Positions 43,159 to 52,638 of a DNA stretch of 64,000 nucleotides are shown in pieces. The DNA comes from Marinobacter sp. BW6 (GTDB lineage Bacteria > Pseudomonadota > Gammaproteobacteria > Pseudomonadales > Oleiphilaceae). Made by a program: the position numbers and the translations under genes. Location: NCBI RefSeq assembly GCF_008107725.1, contig NZ_VIRN01000064.1, positions 310,001-374,000 of the forward strand, written 5' to 3'. A model generated the notes under the pieces. It worked only from the letters and a program-made list of their open reading frames with translations. It was not told the origin of the DNA and made no database searches. Numbering within the stretch: position 1 is the stretch's first letter; every line of letters begins with the position of its first letter.

Positions 43159-44118
43159 ATGAAGCTCCCACCTCTAAAAGCCCTGCCTGTCTTCGAAGCC
43201 GTTGCCCGTCTCAACAGCTTTTCGCTCGCTGCCGATGAGTTGGCGGTGAGCCAGAGTGCCGTCAGCCATCAGATCAAGCAGCTGGAAACCTACCTGGGCG
43301 AGCAGTTGTTCTGGCGCAGCGGGCGGACGCTGTCGCTGACCGATGAGGGGCGGCAGTATCTGGAGGCAATCAGCTCAGCGCTGTTGCAGATTGAGCGGGC
43401 CAGTGAGCAGTTGCTGGGGCATGAGGAGTCCTTGCTAAGGCTCTCGGTGTTCAGTTCGTTTGCCGTGCGATGGCTGGTGCCTCGGTTGCCGGATCTGAAG
43501 CGGTTGCATCCACAGTTGGATCTGGCGCTGGAAATGAGCAGTGGCAATCCGGTGTTATCGGATCGGGTGGCGGATTGTTTTATTACCGTCAAACCTACGT
43601 CGCCGGCGTTCAGTTATGAGCTGCTTTATGAGGAGCGTCTATTCCCGGTGTGCAGTCAGGATTATTGGCAGAAGATTCGCCGGGAGCTGGCGCTGGAGGA
43701 GGTCTCCGGCGACCCGGCGTCGGTGTTATTAACGCCGGCAATGGTGGCGGAGTATCCGTTGCTGTCGACCTACAGCATCTACGACCGTCAGGGTGGGGAC
43801 TGGGAGGCCTGGTACCGTGAGGCCGGCCTGGCGCTGCCCGGGTCGTGCCGCTTGCTGCATTCGAGTCATATGCTGCTGTCGTTGGAAGCCGCGCGCTTTC
43901 ACCAGGGCATCGCGCTGACCAACGACTACATGCTCAGCACCCGTAAGGATTCCGGCGACTTCGTGCGCCTGCCCTGCCATTCCGTGATGACGGGCGACAT
44001 TTTTTATCTTGCGTGGAAAACCAGCCGCCGTCGGGAAAGAGGGATTCAGCTTCTGCGGCGTTGGCTGGTCTCGGAGGCGATCACTTCAGGGCTACGTCCG
44101 GAAGAGGTATCCGATTAG
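43159..44118 (+). CDS. LysR-family regulator, GcvA-like
   Basis: A 319-residue regulator with an N-terminal winged helix (PLKALPVFEAVARLNSFSLAADELAVSQSAVSHQIKQLE) and a periplasmic-binding-like effector domain. The opening MKLPPLKALPVFEA is typical of the GcvA/AmpR subgroup. It is divergent from the EamA transporter gene across 225 bases that include a dyad and a hairpin repeat, and it most likely regulates that exporter. The ligand is unknown. Confidence 0.9.
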   Translation: MKLPPLKALPVFEAVARLNSFSLAADELAVSQSAVSHQIKQLETYLGEQLFWRSGRTLSLTDEGRQYLEAISSALLQIERASEQLLGHEESLLRLSVFSSFAVRWLVPRLPDLKRLHPQLDLALEMSSGNPVLSDRVADCFITVKPTSPAFSYELLYEERLFPVCSQDYWQKIRRELALEEVSGDPASVLLTPAMVAEYPLLSTYSIYDRQGGDWEAWYREAGLALPGSCRLLHSSHMLLSLEAARFHQGIALTNDYMLSTRKDSGDFVRLPCHSVMTGDIFYLAWKTSRRRERGIQLLRRWLVSEAITSGLRPEEVSD

Positions 44119-44252
44119 CCTGGCAGGAGAGCAGGATGTTACTCCTGCGACGGAACGGAAGCCCGACACTGAGCGTGTGTACACAGAGTTCTCTGGAGTC
44201 GACGAGCCATCAAGTTCGTCCCTGATCCATGTTCGAGAGGAGCAATAAGATT

Positions 44253-44558
44253 ATGTACAAAACCCTGTCCGCTGTCGCAATCGTTCTGTTGCTTGGTGCG
44301 ACCATGCACGTCAACGCTGGCAACCACAGCGATGCATTGCCGCCCGGACTGCAGAAGAAACTCGAGCAGGGTAAGCCGCTGCCCCCTGGCTGGCAGAAAA
44401 AAGTGGATATTGGTCGCGGCGACCGTTTGCATCGCGAGCTTTACGATTACGGCGATGTTCGCTACATCGGCGATGGTCGGGAAGAAGTGAGAGTGGAAGA
44501 CCGCATTTACACGGTCATCAAGGACACTCGGGAAATCATCAACATTCTCGACCAGTAA
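44253..44558 (+). CDS. Small secreted RcnB/CigR-like protein
   Basis: A 101-residue protein from the ATG at 44253 (GAGGAG about 12 bases upstream; an in-frame ATG at 44229 lies before that site). Signal peptide MYKTLSAVAIVLLLGATMHVNA, cleavage before GNHS. The mature part shows LPPGLQKKLEQGKPLPPGWQKK and a C-terminal beta segment (RVEDRIYTVIKDTREIINIL), the pattern of the RcnB/CigR group of small envelope proteins. It shares its PPGxQKK motif with the histidine-rich protein at 41.6 kb. Function unknown. It ends four bases from the convergent trmO. Confidence 0.78.
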   Translation: MYKTLSAVAIVLLLGATMHVNAGNHSDALPPGLQKKLEQGKPLPPGWQKKVDIGRGDRLHRELYDYGDVRYIGDGREEVRVEDRIYTVIKDTREIINILDQ

Positions 44559-44562
44559 CGGG

Positions 44563-45048
44563 TCAGTCTTCACCGCCCGACTTATCCGGCGCTTTCGGGC
44601 TGAAGGAGCAGCGGTCGGGTTTTATGTCCAACAGTGGCGTGCCGTCCAGACAGTCCAGGCCGCGCACAATCAGCGTTCCCTGTTCTACGCGAACCAGTTT
44701 GACCATGGACGTGCCAATCGGATTAGGTCGAACCGGGGAGCGCAGGGCAAAGGTGCCGAAGGTCTGGCCGTCGCTTCTGGGGCTTTGCCGGATCAGATCG
44801 CGTCGGCTCTGGTCCAGCCAATAGAGCACTTCGATGGTGTCGTAGTCTTCCAGCCCCTTCAGCCCTTCGTGCCAGACAGGATCCAGAACCAGCCGACACT
44901 CCGGGCCTTCTGCATTGCCCTGGCGCGGGCAATCCTTGCGATCGCGCCAGGGAGTCCGGATGGTACCAATGAAGCGCAATGTGGCATCAGAGGCCGGTTC
45001 CAGTTCCACTGCTTGCTCATTGGGGCGCAAATCTGCACGATCGCTCAT
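44563..45048 (-). CDS. trmO: tRNA (t6A37) N6-methyltransferase TrmO
   Basis: A 161-residue protein of the TrmO/TsaA family, which methylates N6-threonylcarbamoyladenosine at position 37 of some tRNAs using SAM. Conserved segments are FIGTIRTPWRDRKDCPRQG, GLEDYDTIEVLYWLDQS, TFALRSPVRPNPIGTSMVKLV and GTPLLDIKPDRC. It is shorter than E. coli TrmO (about 235) because it lacks the C-terminal extension. It follows fadE after 15 bases in the same direction, so it is probably translated from the same transcript, an odd pairing. Confidence 0.88.
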   Translation of the reverse strand: MSDRADLRPNEQAVELEPASDATLRFIGTIRTPWRDRKDCPRQGNAEGPECRLVLDPVWHEGLKGLEDYDTIEVLYWLDQSRRDLIRQSPRSDGQTFGTFALRSPVRPNPIGTSMVKLVRVEQGTLIVRGLDCLDGTPLLDIKPDRCSFSPKAPDKSGGED

Positions 45049-45063
45049 CGACCGGCCCGTACC

Positions 45064-47571
45064 TTATTTCTCGTCTCTGGGTGGGCGTTCGACCACCTTG
45101 CGCTTGCCCTTGGCACAGCGTGAGAGTGCTTTCAGGCCATCGGCATCGAAGGCATCCACGCGGATCACATCATAAAGCGCTTCCAGTGCTTCCAGCAGTT
45201 TGTCGCACTCGTCTGCCTTGACCACGCCCTGGGCACAGGCCCAGTCAACCAGTTCCTTGCGCTGATGGCCCATCAGCAAGTCAATGCCGCCCAGTTCGTC
45301 TTCATCCCGGTTACGCATGGCGTCATGCAGCCGGCTGCGCATGTCCGCCGTCTCGTTGGCGAGTTTGTAGGCGTTGAGTACCCGCCCGAGCGGATCGTCC
45401 GGGTCCATGGTGGTGTAGGCACCGCGACTGATGCGCTGGCGCACCGGGGTGTCCTTGACGATAGATTCTGCGACCTTTGCGCCCAACTTGTCGTCCGGAC
45501 CGTTCAGGCCAGTGGCGCCCAGCGGGAACACCAGCAAACGCAGGGGCCAGCGCAGGGCCGGCACCGGGAAATTGATGATGGCTTCGCGCATGGAGCCCTG
45601 TAGGTCCCGGAGGCAGGTCTGCAAGCACCACTCTACCAATGGCCGCTGGTCATCGGGGTAACCTTCCTCATGCCACTGCTTGATGACGGCGGTCGCGTAA
45701 TAGAGTTGCACCAGGCAGTCGGCCATGCGCCCTGAAAGGCGTTGCCGGGCTTTGAGGCCACCGCCAACGGTAAGCAGAGTGACGTCGGTCATCAAGGCGA
45801 AGGCTGCTGAGAACCGCGCCAGCTGTCGGTAGCTGGACTTAATGTTGCCTTGCCGTGGCACCGATTCGGCCCATCCTTTGGTCAGTCCCAGCAGCAGAGC
45901 CCGAAGGGCGTTGCGGGTGGTATGAGCCAGATGCCGATAGAAGATGCCGTCGAATTTCTTCGCCGCCTTGTCTTCATCTTCCATGCCAGCCGCTTCGATT
46001 TCCTCAACGATGAAAGGATGGCAGCGGATGGAACCCTGGCCGAAGATCATCAGACTGCGGGTGAGAATGTTGGCGCCTTCGACGGTGATCCCGATGGGCA
46101 CCGCCTGGTAGGCCCGGGCCAGGAAGTTGCGAGGTCCGGTGATAACACCGCGGCCGGCGACTACGTCCATGGCATGGTTGATGACTTCCCGCATCAGATC
46201 GGTGTTGCGGTATTTCAGCACGGCGGACGGTACCGAGGGCCTTACGCCACGGTCCAGCATGCCGGAGGTAAGCAGCCGGGCTGCGTCCATCATGTAGGTG
46301 TAGCCGGCGATGGGCTCCAGTGCTTCCTGAACCCCTTCAAACTGGCTGATGGTACGGCCGAACTGTTCCCGGGTGTAGGCGTAGGAGCCGGTGGCCAGGC
46401 TGGCCACCTTGCCGGCGCCAGTGCCCAGGGCCGGCAGCGAGATGGAGCGGCCGATGGACAGACATTCCAGCAGCATGGTCCAGCCCTTGCCAAGCATGTC
46501 CTGACCGCCGATGACCTGTTCCATGGGGATGAACACATCCGTGCCCCAGGTCGGGCCGTTCATGAACACCGTGTTCATGGGGAGGTGGCGGGCACCGGCG
46601 TTGACGCCGTCGGTGTCCTTCGGCACCAGCACACAGGTCACGCCGATCTCATCCGAATCGCCCAGCAGCTTGTCCGGATCATAGACCTTGATGGCCAGGC
46701 CAATCAGTGTCGCCACCGGCGCAAGGGTAATGTAACGCTTGTTCCAGGTGACTTTCAGACCCAGCACTTCCTTGCCATTCCACTGGCCCTTGCAGACGAT
46801 ACCTTTGTCGGGAATGGCACCGGCGTCGGAGCCAGCCACCGGCGAGGTCAGGGCGAAACAGGGAATCTCGTCGCCGCCTGCCAGTCTGGGCAGATAGTGG
46901 TGTTTCTGCTCATCGGTGCCGTAGTGCATCAGCAATTCACCGGGGCCGAGGGAGTTGGGCACCATCACGGTCACGGCGGCCGATACGCTGCGGGTGGAAA
47001 TTTTCATCACGATTTCGGAATGGGCGGTATTGGAGAAACCCAGGCCACCGTCTTCTTTCGGAATTACCAGTCCGAAAAAACCGTTCTCACGGATAAACTT
47101 CCAGACCTTGTCCGGCAGGTCGTACTGCTCGTGGGTGATCTTCCAGTCGTCGAGCATGGCGCAGAGCTTTTCCACCGGTCCATCCAGGAAGGCCTGCTCC
47201 TCACTGGTGAGATGGGCCGGTTTGGCGTCCAGCAACTTGTTCCATTTTGGCTTGCCGGAGAAGAGCTCCCCGTCCCAATCCACTGAGCCGGATTTCAGGG
47301 CTTCAGCCTCGGTGTCCGAGAGTTTTGGAAGTCGGCTGCGCACCCAGCCAAGCAGGGGGCGGCTGAGCTTGTCGAGCCGCAAGTCGCCGGGGATAACCAG
47401 AATCAATGCCAGCGCCAGCAGAACACCGCCACAAAGAATGCTGATCAGATGCCATTCATCCTGGAACAGACCCACAACGGTCGCAATGGACATGACCGCA
47501 GCGGCTGTGGTGCCGCCAATACCAAGATAGATCAGCAGCAGGGCACTGATCAGCAGGAGAAGAACACTCAT
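45064..47571 (-). CDS. fadE: Acyl-CoA dehydrogenase FadE
   Basis: An 835-residue FAD enzyme for the first step of fatty acid beta-oxidation, from the ATG at 47571 with GGAGG seven bases upstream (the frame extends to 47622 but lacks a site there). Two N-terminal membrane helices (MSVLLLLISALLLIYLG and further) anchor it. The dehydrogenase region includes ENGFFGLVIPKEDGGLGFS, CFALTSPVAGSDAGAIPDKG and EQFGRTISQFEGVQEALEPIAG, followed by the long C-terminal domain specific to FadE. Length is near E. coli FadE (814). A perfect dyad CTTTAACC-ATC-GGTTAAAG upstream suggests repression by a TetR-type fatty-acid regulator. Confidence 0.95.
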   Translation of the reverse strand: MSVLLLLISALLLIYLGIGGTTAAAVMSIATVVGLFQDEWHLISILCGGVLLALALILVIPGDLRLDKLSRPLLGWVRSRLPKLSDTEAEALKSGSVDWDGELFSGKPKWNKLLDAKPAHLTSEEQAFLDGPVEKLCAMLDDWKITHEQYDLPDKVWKFIRENGFFGLVIPKEDGGLGFSNTAHSEIVMKISTRSVSAAVTVMVPNSLGPGELLMHYGTDEQKHHYLPRLAGGDEIPCFALTSPVAGSDAGAIPDKGIVCKGQWNGKEVLGLKVTWNKRYITLAPVATLIGLAIKVYDPDKLLGDSDEIGVTCVLVPKDTDGVNAGARHLPMNTVFMNGPTWGTDVFIPMEQVIGGQDMLGKGWTMLLECLSIGRSISLPALGTGAGKVASLATGSYAYTREQFGRTISQFEGVQEALEPIAGYTYMMDAARLLTSGMLDRGVRPSVPSAVLKYRNTDLMREVINHAMDVVAGRGVITGPRNFLARAYQAVPIGITVEGANILTRSLMIFGQGSIRCHPFIVEEIEAAGMEDEDKAAKKFDGIFYRHLAHTTRNALRALLLGLTKGWAESVPRQGNIKSSYRQLARFSAAFALMTDVTLLTVGGGLKARQRLSGRMADCLVQLYYATAVIKQWHEEGYPDDQRPLVEWCLQTCLRDLQGSMREAIINFPVPALRWPLRLLVFPLGATGLNGPDDKLGAKVAESIVKDTPVRQRISRGAYTTMDPDDPLGRVLNAYKLANETADMRSRLHDAMRNRDEDELGGIDLLMGHQRKELVDWACAQGVVKADECDKLLEALEALYDVIRVDAFDADGLKALSRCAKGKRKVVERPPRDEK

Positions 47572-47612
47572 GGGGAGACCTCCGTATCGTGAATGCAATT
47601 GCTCAGAAGCTG

Positions 47613-47631
47613 CTTTAACCATCGGTTAAAG
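47613..47631. promoter_or_regulatory. Perfect dyad upstream of fadE
   Basis: CTTTAACC (47613-47620), three bases, GGTTAAAG (47624-47631). It begins 42 bases before the fadE start codon, in the expected promoter region. The size and symmetry suit a TetR-family dimer. Confidence 0.55.
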
Positions 47632-47794
47632 TTCAGGCAGTTGCAAGGGTTCAGGGCGTGAGATGTAAAGATTGATTGCAGTAATGAAAAGGATTGTCAA
47701 AAAACCGGGGTGAAGGCTCTATTGATTGATCTAATCTGCCATTTTTAAAGAAGTCATAGGCTCATTCAATAAAAATCTGCCCCGGAGCCTACTG

Positions 47795-49438
47795 ATGTTT
47801 GGTCATTTCACCGTTGCGAAACGCCTAGCCCTTGGTTTTGGACTGATTCTGTCCCTGGTAATCGCGGTCAGTCTGATTGGTAATCAGCGGGTCGGTTTCA
47901 TCGACAGGACCCTGACCGATGTGGGTGACGGCGCTGCCGTGAAACAGCGGTACGCTATCAACTTTCGCGGCAGTGTCCACGATCGGGCGATAGCCATTCG
48001 GGATGCGGTGCTGGTGGAGAACGAGCGTGCCCTGCAAACACACCTCGCTGACATTGAGCGGTTGAAGGCGTTTTACCGGGATTCTGCTGGCCCCATGGAT
48101 GAAATGTTCCGGGAAGAAGGCGCTACCAGCCGGGAAAAGCAACTGCTGGCGGCGATAAAAGGCATTGAACTCAGGGCCCTCAAGTTAACGGACGAACTGC
48201 TTGAGCTGCGACTGGCCGGCAACATCGATCAGGCCGGGGCATTTCTTCTCAGCGATGTCTCCGGCGCCTATTCGGAGTGGCTCAAACGGGTCAACGCCTT
48301 TATCGACTACCAGGAAGACGTGGTGACCACCGGTGTTGATGAAGTGCGTGAGGCGGCGAGCACATTTAATGCCCTGAACCTGTCAGTAACGGGTCTTGCG
48401 GTCGTTCTGGGTGCACTTGTGGCACTGGTAATCATCCGCAGGTTGAAGAAGATTCTTGGCGGTGAACCGGAGGATGTTGCCCAGGCGATTCGTCAGCTGG
48501 CCGACGGAGAGCTGGACCAGGATATTCAAACTCGCTACCCGGACAGCGTGATGGGCGCGTTGCAGGATACCGTGGAGCGACTGGGTGGCATTATCCGGGA
48601 GGTCCGCTCAGCGGCGGAGGAACTGTCCAGCTCGTCTTCTGAACTGGAGGCGACCTCCGACAACAACAGCCGTCAGATCCGTCTACAGGCCAGCGAAGCG
48701 GAACAGATGGCCACGGCCGTCAACCAGATGGCCGCCACGGTAAACGAAGTGGCCGGTTTCGCGGCCAGCGCGGCCACCGCTACCCAGAAGGCCGATACCG
48801 AGGTTGAAAGCGGGAATCGCGTGGTCCAGGAAACCGCTGCCTCCATCGGCGAGCTGGCGGAAACCCTGGAACAGGCAACCCGGACCGTGCAGCGGGTGTC
48901 TGAGGACAGTGCCAACATCGAGAAGATCATAGAAGTGATTAATGCCATCGCCGAACAGACCAACCTGCTGGCACTGAATGCTGCCATTGAAGCCGCCCGC
49001 GCGGGTACTCACGGGCGGGGCTTCGCGGTGGTGGCGGACGAGGTGCGTTCCCTGGCGTCGCGGACCCAGGATTCCACCCGGGAGATCCAGGAAATGATCG
49101 GCAACCTGCAGACCGGTGCCGGCGAGGCGACCAACGTGATGGAAAGCAGTCGTGAACTGGCACGTAACACGGTGGACAAGACCAGCGAGGCGGAAGCTGC
49201 CCTGGCCAGAATCCGCAATGAAGTCGGCGCCATCAACGACATGAACGCCCAGATTGCCAGTGCCTCGGAAGAGCAGAGTTCCGTTGCGGAAGAGGTCAAC
49301 CGCAACATAAGCCGCATCCACGACGCTACCGTGGAAACGTCAGCCGGTTCCGAGCAGGTGGCCGGGGCCAGTCGGGATCTGGCGGTGCTTGCCGGGCAGC
49401 TGCGTTCGCGGGTCAGTGTCTTCCGGTTTAAAGGCTGA
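47795..49438 (+). CDS. Methyl-accepting chemotaxis protein
   Basis: A 547-residue transmembrane chemoreceptor. A first membrane helix ([19 protein letters not shown]) is followed by a periplasmic four-helix-bundle-like sensor domain, a second membrane helix at about 195-215 ([16 protein letters not shown]), a HAMP region and the cytoplasmic coiled-coil rod. The conserved hairpin tip [18 protein letters not shown] is at about 387-404; it docks CheA and CheW. Ligand unknown. GGAG stands eight bases before the ATG. The last 11 bases overlap the convergent ubiA-like gene. No other chemotaxis gene is nearby. Confidence 0.95.
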   Translation: MFGHFTVAKRLALGFGLILSLVIAVSLIGNQRVGFIDRTLTDVGDGAAVKQRYAINFRGSVHDRAIAIRDAVLVENERALQTHLADIERLKAFYRDSAGPMDEMFREEGATSREKQLLAAIKGIELRALKLTDELLELRLAGNIDQAGAFLLSDVSGAYSEWLKRVNAFIDYQEDVVTTGVDEVREAASTFNALNLSVTGLAVVLGALVALVIIRRLKKILGGEPEDVAQAIRQLADGELDQDIQTRYPDSVMGALQDTVERLGGIIREVRSAAEELSSSSSELEATSDNNSRQIRLQASEAEQMATAVNQMAATVNEVAGFAASAATATQKADTEVESGNRVVQETAASIGELAETLEQATRTVQRVSEDSANIEKIIEVINAIAEQTNLLALNAAIEAARAGTHGRGFAVVADEVRSLASRTQDSTREIQEMIGNLQTGAGEATNVMESSRELARNTVDKTSEAEAALARIRNEVGAINDMNAQIASASEEQSSVAEEVNRNISRIHDATVETSAGSEQVAGASRDLAVLAGQLRSRVSVFRFKG

Positions 49439-50318
49439 GCCCGCAGATCAACAACGCGAGAGTGGTCAACAGCACCGCGACGTTGATACCCAGAAGGGTG
49501 TTCAGCTGTGCGGGATTGCTCAGGGCGCCCCGCAGCCTGGTGCTAACCCAGACCGCTGCCGGTAATGGCGCAAGGGCGATGGCCGTCCAGGTCGGCAACC
49601 AGCCGACCCAGATTGCCGAGCCGAGTAGGCCGTAGCTGCCAAGTAACAGCAGGCCTGCCAGGCGGGCAGCGGCCGGCTGGCCCATGGTAATGACCAGATG
49701 CCGCCGGCCGACTTTCCGGTCTGCATCGGCATCCGGAATCTGATTGATCAGCAGTAACTCACTTACCAACAGCAGGCTGATGGCAGAGGCCGCAACGGCC
49801 GCAGCATCGAGCCGCGCCCCCAGGGCAATCAGGCTGCCCAGGATCATCACGGGGCCGAATCCCAGCCCGGGAGCAAGCAGGCAGATCAGTGGCGAACGGG
49901 TAATCCAGCGGGTGTAGGTAAGTACCAGCACCACGCCTGCGGCACCCAGCACCAGCATGGGCAGGCCCCGGAGCCACAGAAAGTAGAGGCCAATGGCCAC
50001 AACCAGTGCCAGCGTACCGGATGCGGCCAACAGGACCTGCCGGGCGGCGGAGGGAACGTCGGGCAGAGCGCCACTGCCGCCGGAGAACGGCGTGCGCCGG
50101 GTTATCAGGTCCAGACCGGAGATGAAGTCTTCGTATTCATTAAGCAGGTTGACGGCGGCATGGGCCAGCAGGGCACCAATCAGAACCAACAAGGTGTCAA
50201 TCAGGGCCGGCGATGCGCCCTGCTGCCAGGCAAGGGCCACACCAAGGCCGGCACACAGTGGTGCGAGTATCAGAAAGTTCGGGCGGGAGGCGCGCACCAC
50301 CGCAACGGTTTCAGGCAT
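49428..50318 (-). CDS. UbiA-family prenyltransferase, MenA-like
   Basis: A 296-residue integral membrane protein with about eight or nine helices. The prenyl-diphosphate/Mg2+ binding motif [11 protein letters not shown] is at residues 60-70, and the second motif is [12 protein letters not shown]. Its opening, [23 protein letters not shown], and motif style are closest to MenA (1,4-dihydroxy-2-naphthoate prenyltransferase), but no other menaquinone genes are here. The start at 50318 has AGGAAGGA upstream. It is 16 bases downstream of the AEC transporter gene. Confidence 0.85.
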   Translation of the reverse strand: MPETVAVVRASRPNFLILAPLCAGLGVALAWQQGASPALIDTLLVLIGALLAHAAVNLLNEYEDFISGLDLITRRTPFSGGSGALPDVPSAARQVLLAASGTLALVVAIGLYFLWLRGLPMLVLGAAGVVLVLTYTRWITRSPLICLLAPGLGFGPVMILGSLIALGARLDAAAVAASAISLLLVSELLLINQIPDADADRKVGRRHLVITMGQPAAARLAGLLLLGSYGLLGSAIWVGWLPTWTAIALAPLPAAVWVSTRLRGALSNPAQLNTLLGINVAVLLTTLALLICGLSL

Positions 50319-50334
50319 CGGGTCCTTCCTCTGA

Positions 50335-51222
50335 TCAAACGTAGCCGGCGGCAAACACCAGCCCGAGCACAACCGGAATGACCACGAGACTGCCCAGGTT
50401 GCTCAATAATACCAGCGAGGCGACCTTGTGTGGCTCCTGCTGGTACTGTTCCGCCACCATGTAATTGAGTACGGCCGGGGGCAAGGCTGCGAAGACCCAC
50501 AATGCCGCCACCTGCATCCCCGGAAGATCGAGAATCGCAATCATCGGCCAGGCCAGTATCAGCCCGCTGGCGGGGCAGGCGATGGCGCCCAGCATGCCCA
50601 GTTTCCAGTCACTGAAATCAATATCAAGCATGCGTACCCCGAGGGCAAACAGCATCAGCGGGATGCAGACACCGCCCAGCATGTTCAGGGTTTCCAGCAG
50701 CCACTCCGGAAGAGGCACGCCCCCGAGATTGACCGAGAGCCCGGCAATACTGGCAAACACGATGGGAAGCTTGAGCCGTTTGACGATGGACGTGTGGGGG
50801 TCGAGCATGTACAGGCCCACCGAAAAGTGCAGCAGCATTTCCACGATGAACAGCACAATGGCGGCCGGCAGGGCTTCATCACCGAAGGCCAGCACCAGCA
50901 GAGGGATGCCCATGTTGCCGGAATTGTTGAACATCATCGGTGGCAGGAAGGTTTTCAGGTTCAGTTTGAGAACCTTCGCCATGGGGTAAAGCACAATCCC
51001 GGAGCCGAGTACGACCACCGTGGCTGCCAGGGCCAGTTTGGCGTAGTCCTGCAGTGGCGCCTGCTGGTCAGCCAGTACGGCGAAGACCAGCATGGGCACA
51101 AACAGTTCCATGTTGAGAACGTTGAGTCCCTGGATGTCGGGCGTCCGATAACGACCGTAAAGAGCACCGCAACCGGCGATCAGGAAAACCGGCAACATGG
51201 TGGACAGAATCTGGCCAATCAT
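50335..51222 (-). CDS. AEC-family auxin-efflux-carrier-like transporter
   Basis: A 295-residue membrane protein with ten helices from the ATG at 51222, which has GGAG eight bases upstream; the frame begins at 51300. Typical features are the paired MFNNSGNMGIPLLVLAFGDEA and LMLFALGVRML segments. Members export organic acids or related small molecules. It is the first gene of an apparent two-gene operon with the UbiA-like prenyltransferase; a functional link is not obvious. Confidence 0.9.
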   Translation of the reverse strand: MIGQILSTMLPVFLIAGCGALYGRYRTPDIQGLNVLNMELFVPMLVFAVLADQQAPLQDYAKLALAATVVVLGSGIVLYPMAKVLKLNLKTFLPPMMFNNSGNMGIPLLVLAFGDEALPAAIVLFIVEMLLHFSVGLYMLDPHTSIVKRLKLPIVFASIAGLSVNLGGVPLPEWLLETLNMLGGVCIPLMLFALGVRMLDIDFSDWKLGMLGAIACPASGLILAWPMIAILDLPGMQVAALWVFAALPPAVLNYMVAEQYQQEPHKVASLVLLSNLGSLVVIPVVLGLVFAAGYV

Positions 51223-51432
51223 TAAACAGGCTCCGAAAAAGGGGTAGATGTTTTTATTGAATAAACCGTTAGGTTCGCAAGTACCGGCCCGCTTGGGCAA
51301 GTATTAATCACCAATGTTCGACCAAAGCCGGAGACAAACGTAGAGGCCCTCTGGGGGGAGACGCTTGCGGTGCCAGGTTGGGGACACCACAATACCGGTT
51401 TCCAATGATGCTATCTGCCCTGGAGAGTTCTT

Positions 51433-52638
51433 GTGTCCAGTCCGTTTGATCATCCGGTTTCCCGGGAAAATACCTGTTCCGTCAAATTTGATGCCCGCAA
51501 GGCGGTTTTTGGCACCGAGGACGTGGTTCCGGTCTGGGTGGCCGATATGGACTTCGCGGCACCCGAGGCTGTCACCCGTGCGTTGACTGCGCGGGCCGCT
51601 CACCCGGTCTACGGTTACACCCTGTTTCCGGACAGTCTTTATCAATCGATGATTGACTGGTTTTCTGCCCGCCATGGCTGGGAAATAAAGCGGGAATGGA
51701 TCCTGATGGCACCGGGTGTGGTGCCGTCAATCAACGCCGCGTGCATGGCTTACGCGGGGGCGGGCGAGGGGGTCATCATACAACCTCCGGTCTATCCGCC
51801 GTTCTTCAGCTCGGTGCGCCACAGTGGCCGGGTGGTGATCGAGAACCCGCTGGTGCCGGAGGATCCGGACACCGGGGACCCGGGTCACTACCGCATGGAT
51901 CTGGATCACCTTGAGCAGTGTGCCGCCCGGCCGGATGCCCGAATCCTGCTGCTGTGTTCGCCCCATAACCCGGTGGGTCGCGTGTGGTCAGAGGAGGAGC
52001 TGAGGGAGGTGCTGGATATCGCACGCCGGCACCAGCTGGTGGTGGTGTCTGACGAAATCCATTGCGACCTCACGTTCCCTGATAAACCTGGCCACACGAT
52101 GCTGGCGAACCTGGCTGGCCCCGAAGACGCGCTGGTAACGGCGGTCGCGCCCAGTAAGAGTTTCAATATGCCGGGGTTGGGTTTGTCGGCCCTGGTTATT
52201 CCCGACCCTGACCGGCGCAAGGCGATGAAGGCCGTGTTCGAATCCATGCATCTGCCCCAGTGTAATCCGTTCAGTATCGCGGGGTTTGAGGCCGGCTATC
52301 GCCACGGCGGCCCCTGGCTGGACGACCTGCTGGCCTACCTGCAGACAAATCGGGACTATGTCGTTGAGGCTGTTGGCCGGCGCCTGCCCGGCATCCGGGT
52401 GTCAGCGCCTGAGGGCACCTACCTGATGTGGCTGGATTGCCGCGAACTGGATCTGGACGACGCTGGATTGAAACGTTTTTTCGTCCGGGAAGCCGGTGTG
52501 GGCATGAATCCGGGTATTTCCTTTGGCGACCCGGGGAGTGGTTTTATGCGCTTGAATATCGGCTGCGCCAGATCAGTACTTGAGGAGGTCATAGGCCGCA
52601 TAGAAGCGGCCCTGGGCAAGCACCGGCCGGATCACTGA
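51433..52638 (+). CDS. MalY/PatB-type PLP-dependent cystathionine beta-lyase
   Basis: A 401-residue fold-type I PLP enzyme starting at GTG with GGAGAG five bases upstream. The cofactor lysine is Lys242 in SKSFNMPG, with Asn179-Pro180 in SPHNPVGRVW and Asp207-Glu208 in SDEIHCDL. VWVADMDF near residue 36 is a hallmark of MalY/PatB, enzymes that cleave C-S bonds of cystathionine or cysteine conjugates to pyruvate, ammonia and a thiol. The last seven bases overlap the convergent small secreted protein gene. Confidence 0.92.
   Translation: MSSPFDHPVSRENTCSVKFDARKAVFGTEDVVPVWVADMDFAAPEAVTRALTARAAHPVYGYTLFPDSLYQSMIDWFSARHGWEIKREWILMAPGVVPSINAACMAYAGAGEGVIIQPPVYPPFFSSVRHSGRVVIENPLVPEDPDTGDPGHYRMDLDHLEQCAARPDARILLLCSPHNPVGRVWSEEELREVLDIARRHQLVVVSDEIHCDLTFPDKPGHTMLANLAGPEDALVTAVAPSKSFNMPGLGLSALVIPDPDRRKAMKAVFESMHLPQCNPFSIAGFEAGYRHGGPWLDDLLAYLQTNRDYVVEAVGRRLPGIRVSAPEGTYLMWLDCRELDLDDAGLKRFFVREAGVGMNPGISFGDPGSGFMRLNIGCARSVLEEVIGRIEAALGKHRPDH

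Noticed and set aside
45850..47286. 478-codon open frame on the plus strand
   Set aside because: Lies entirely antisense within fadE, with low-complexity His/Gly-rich composition and no family match.
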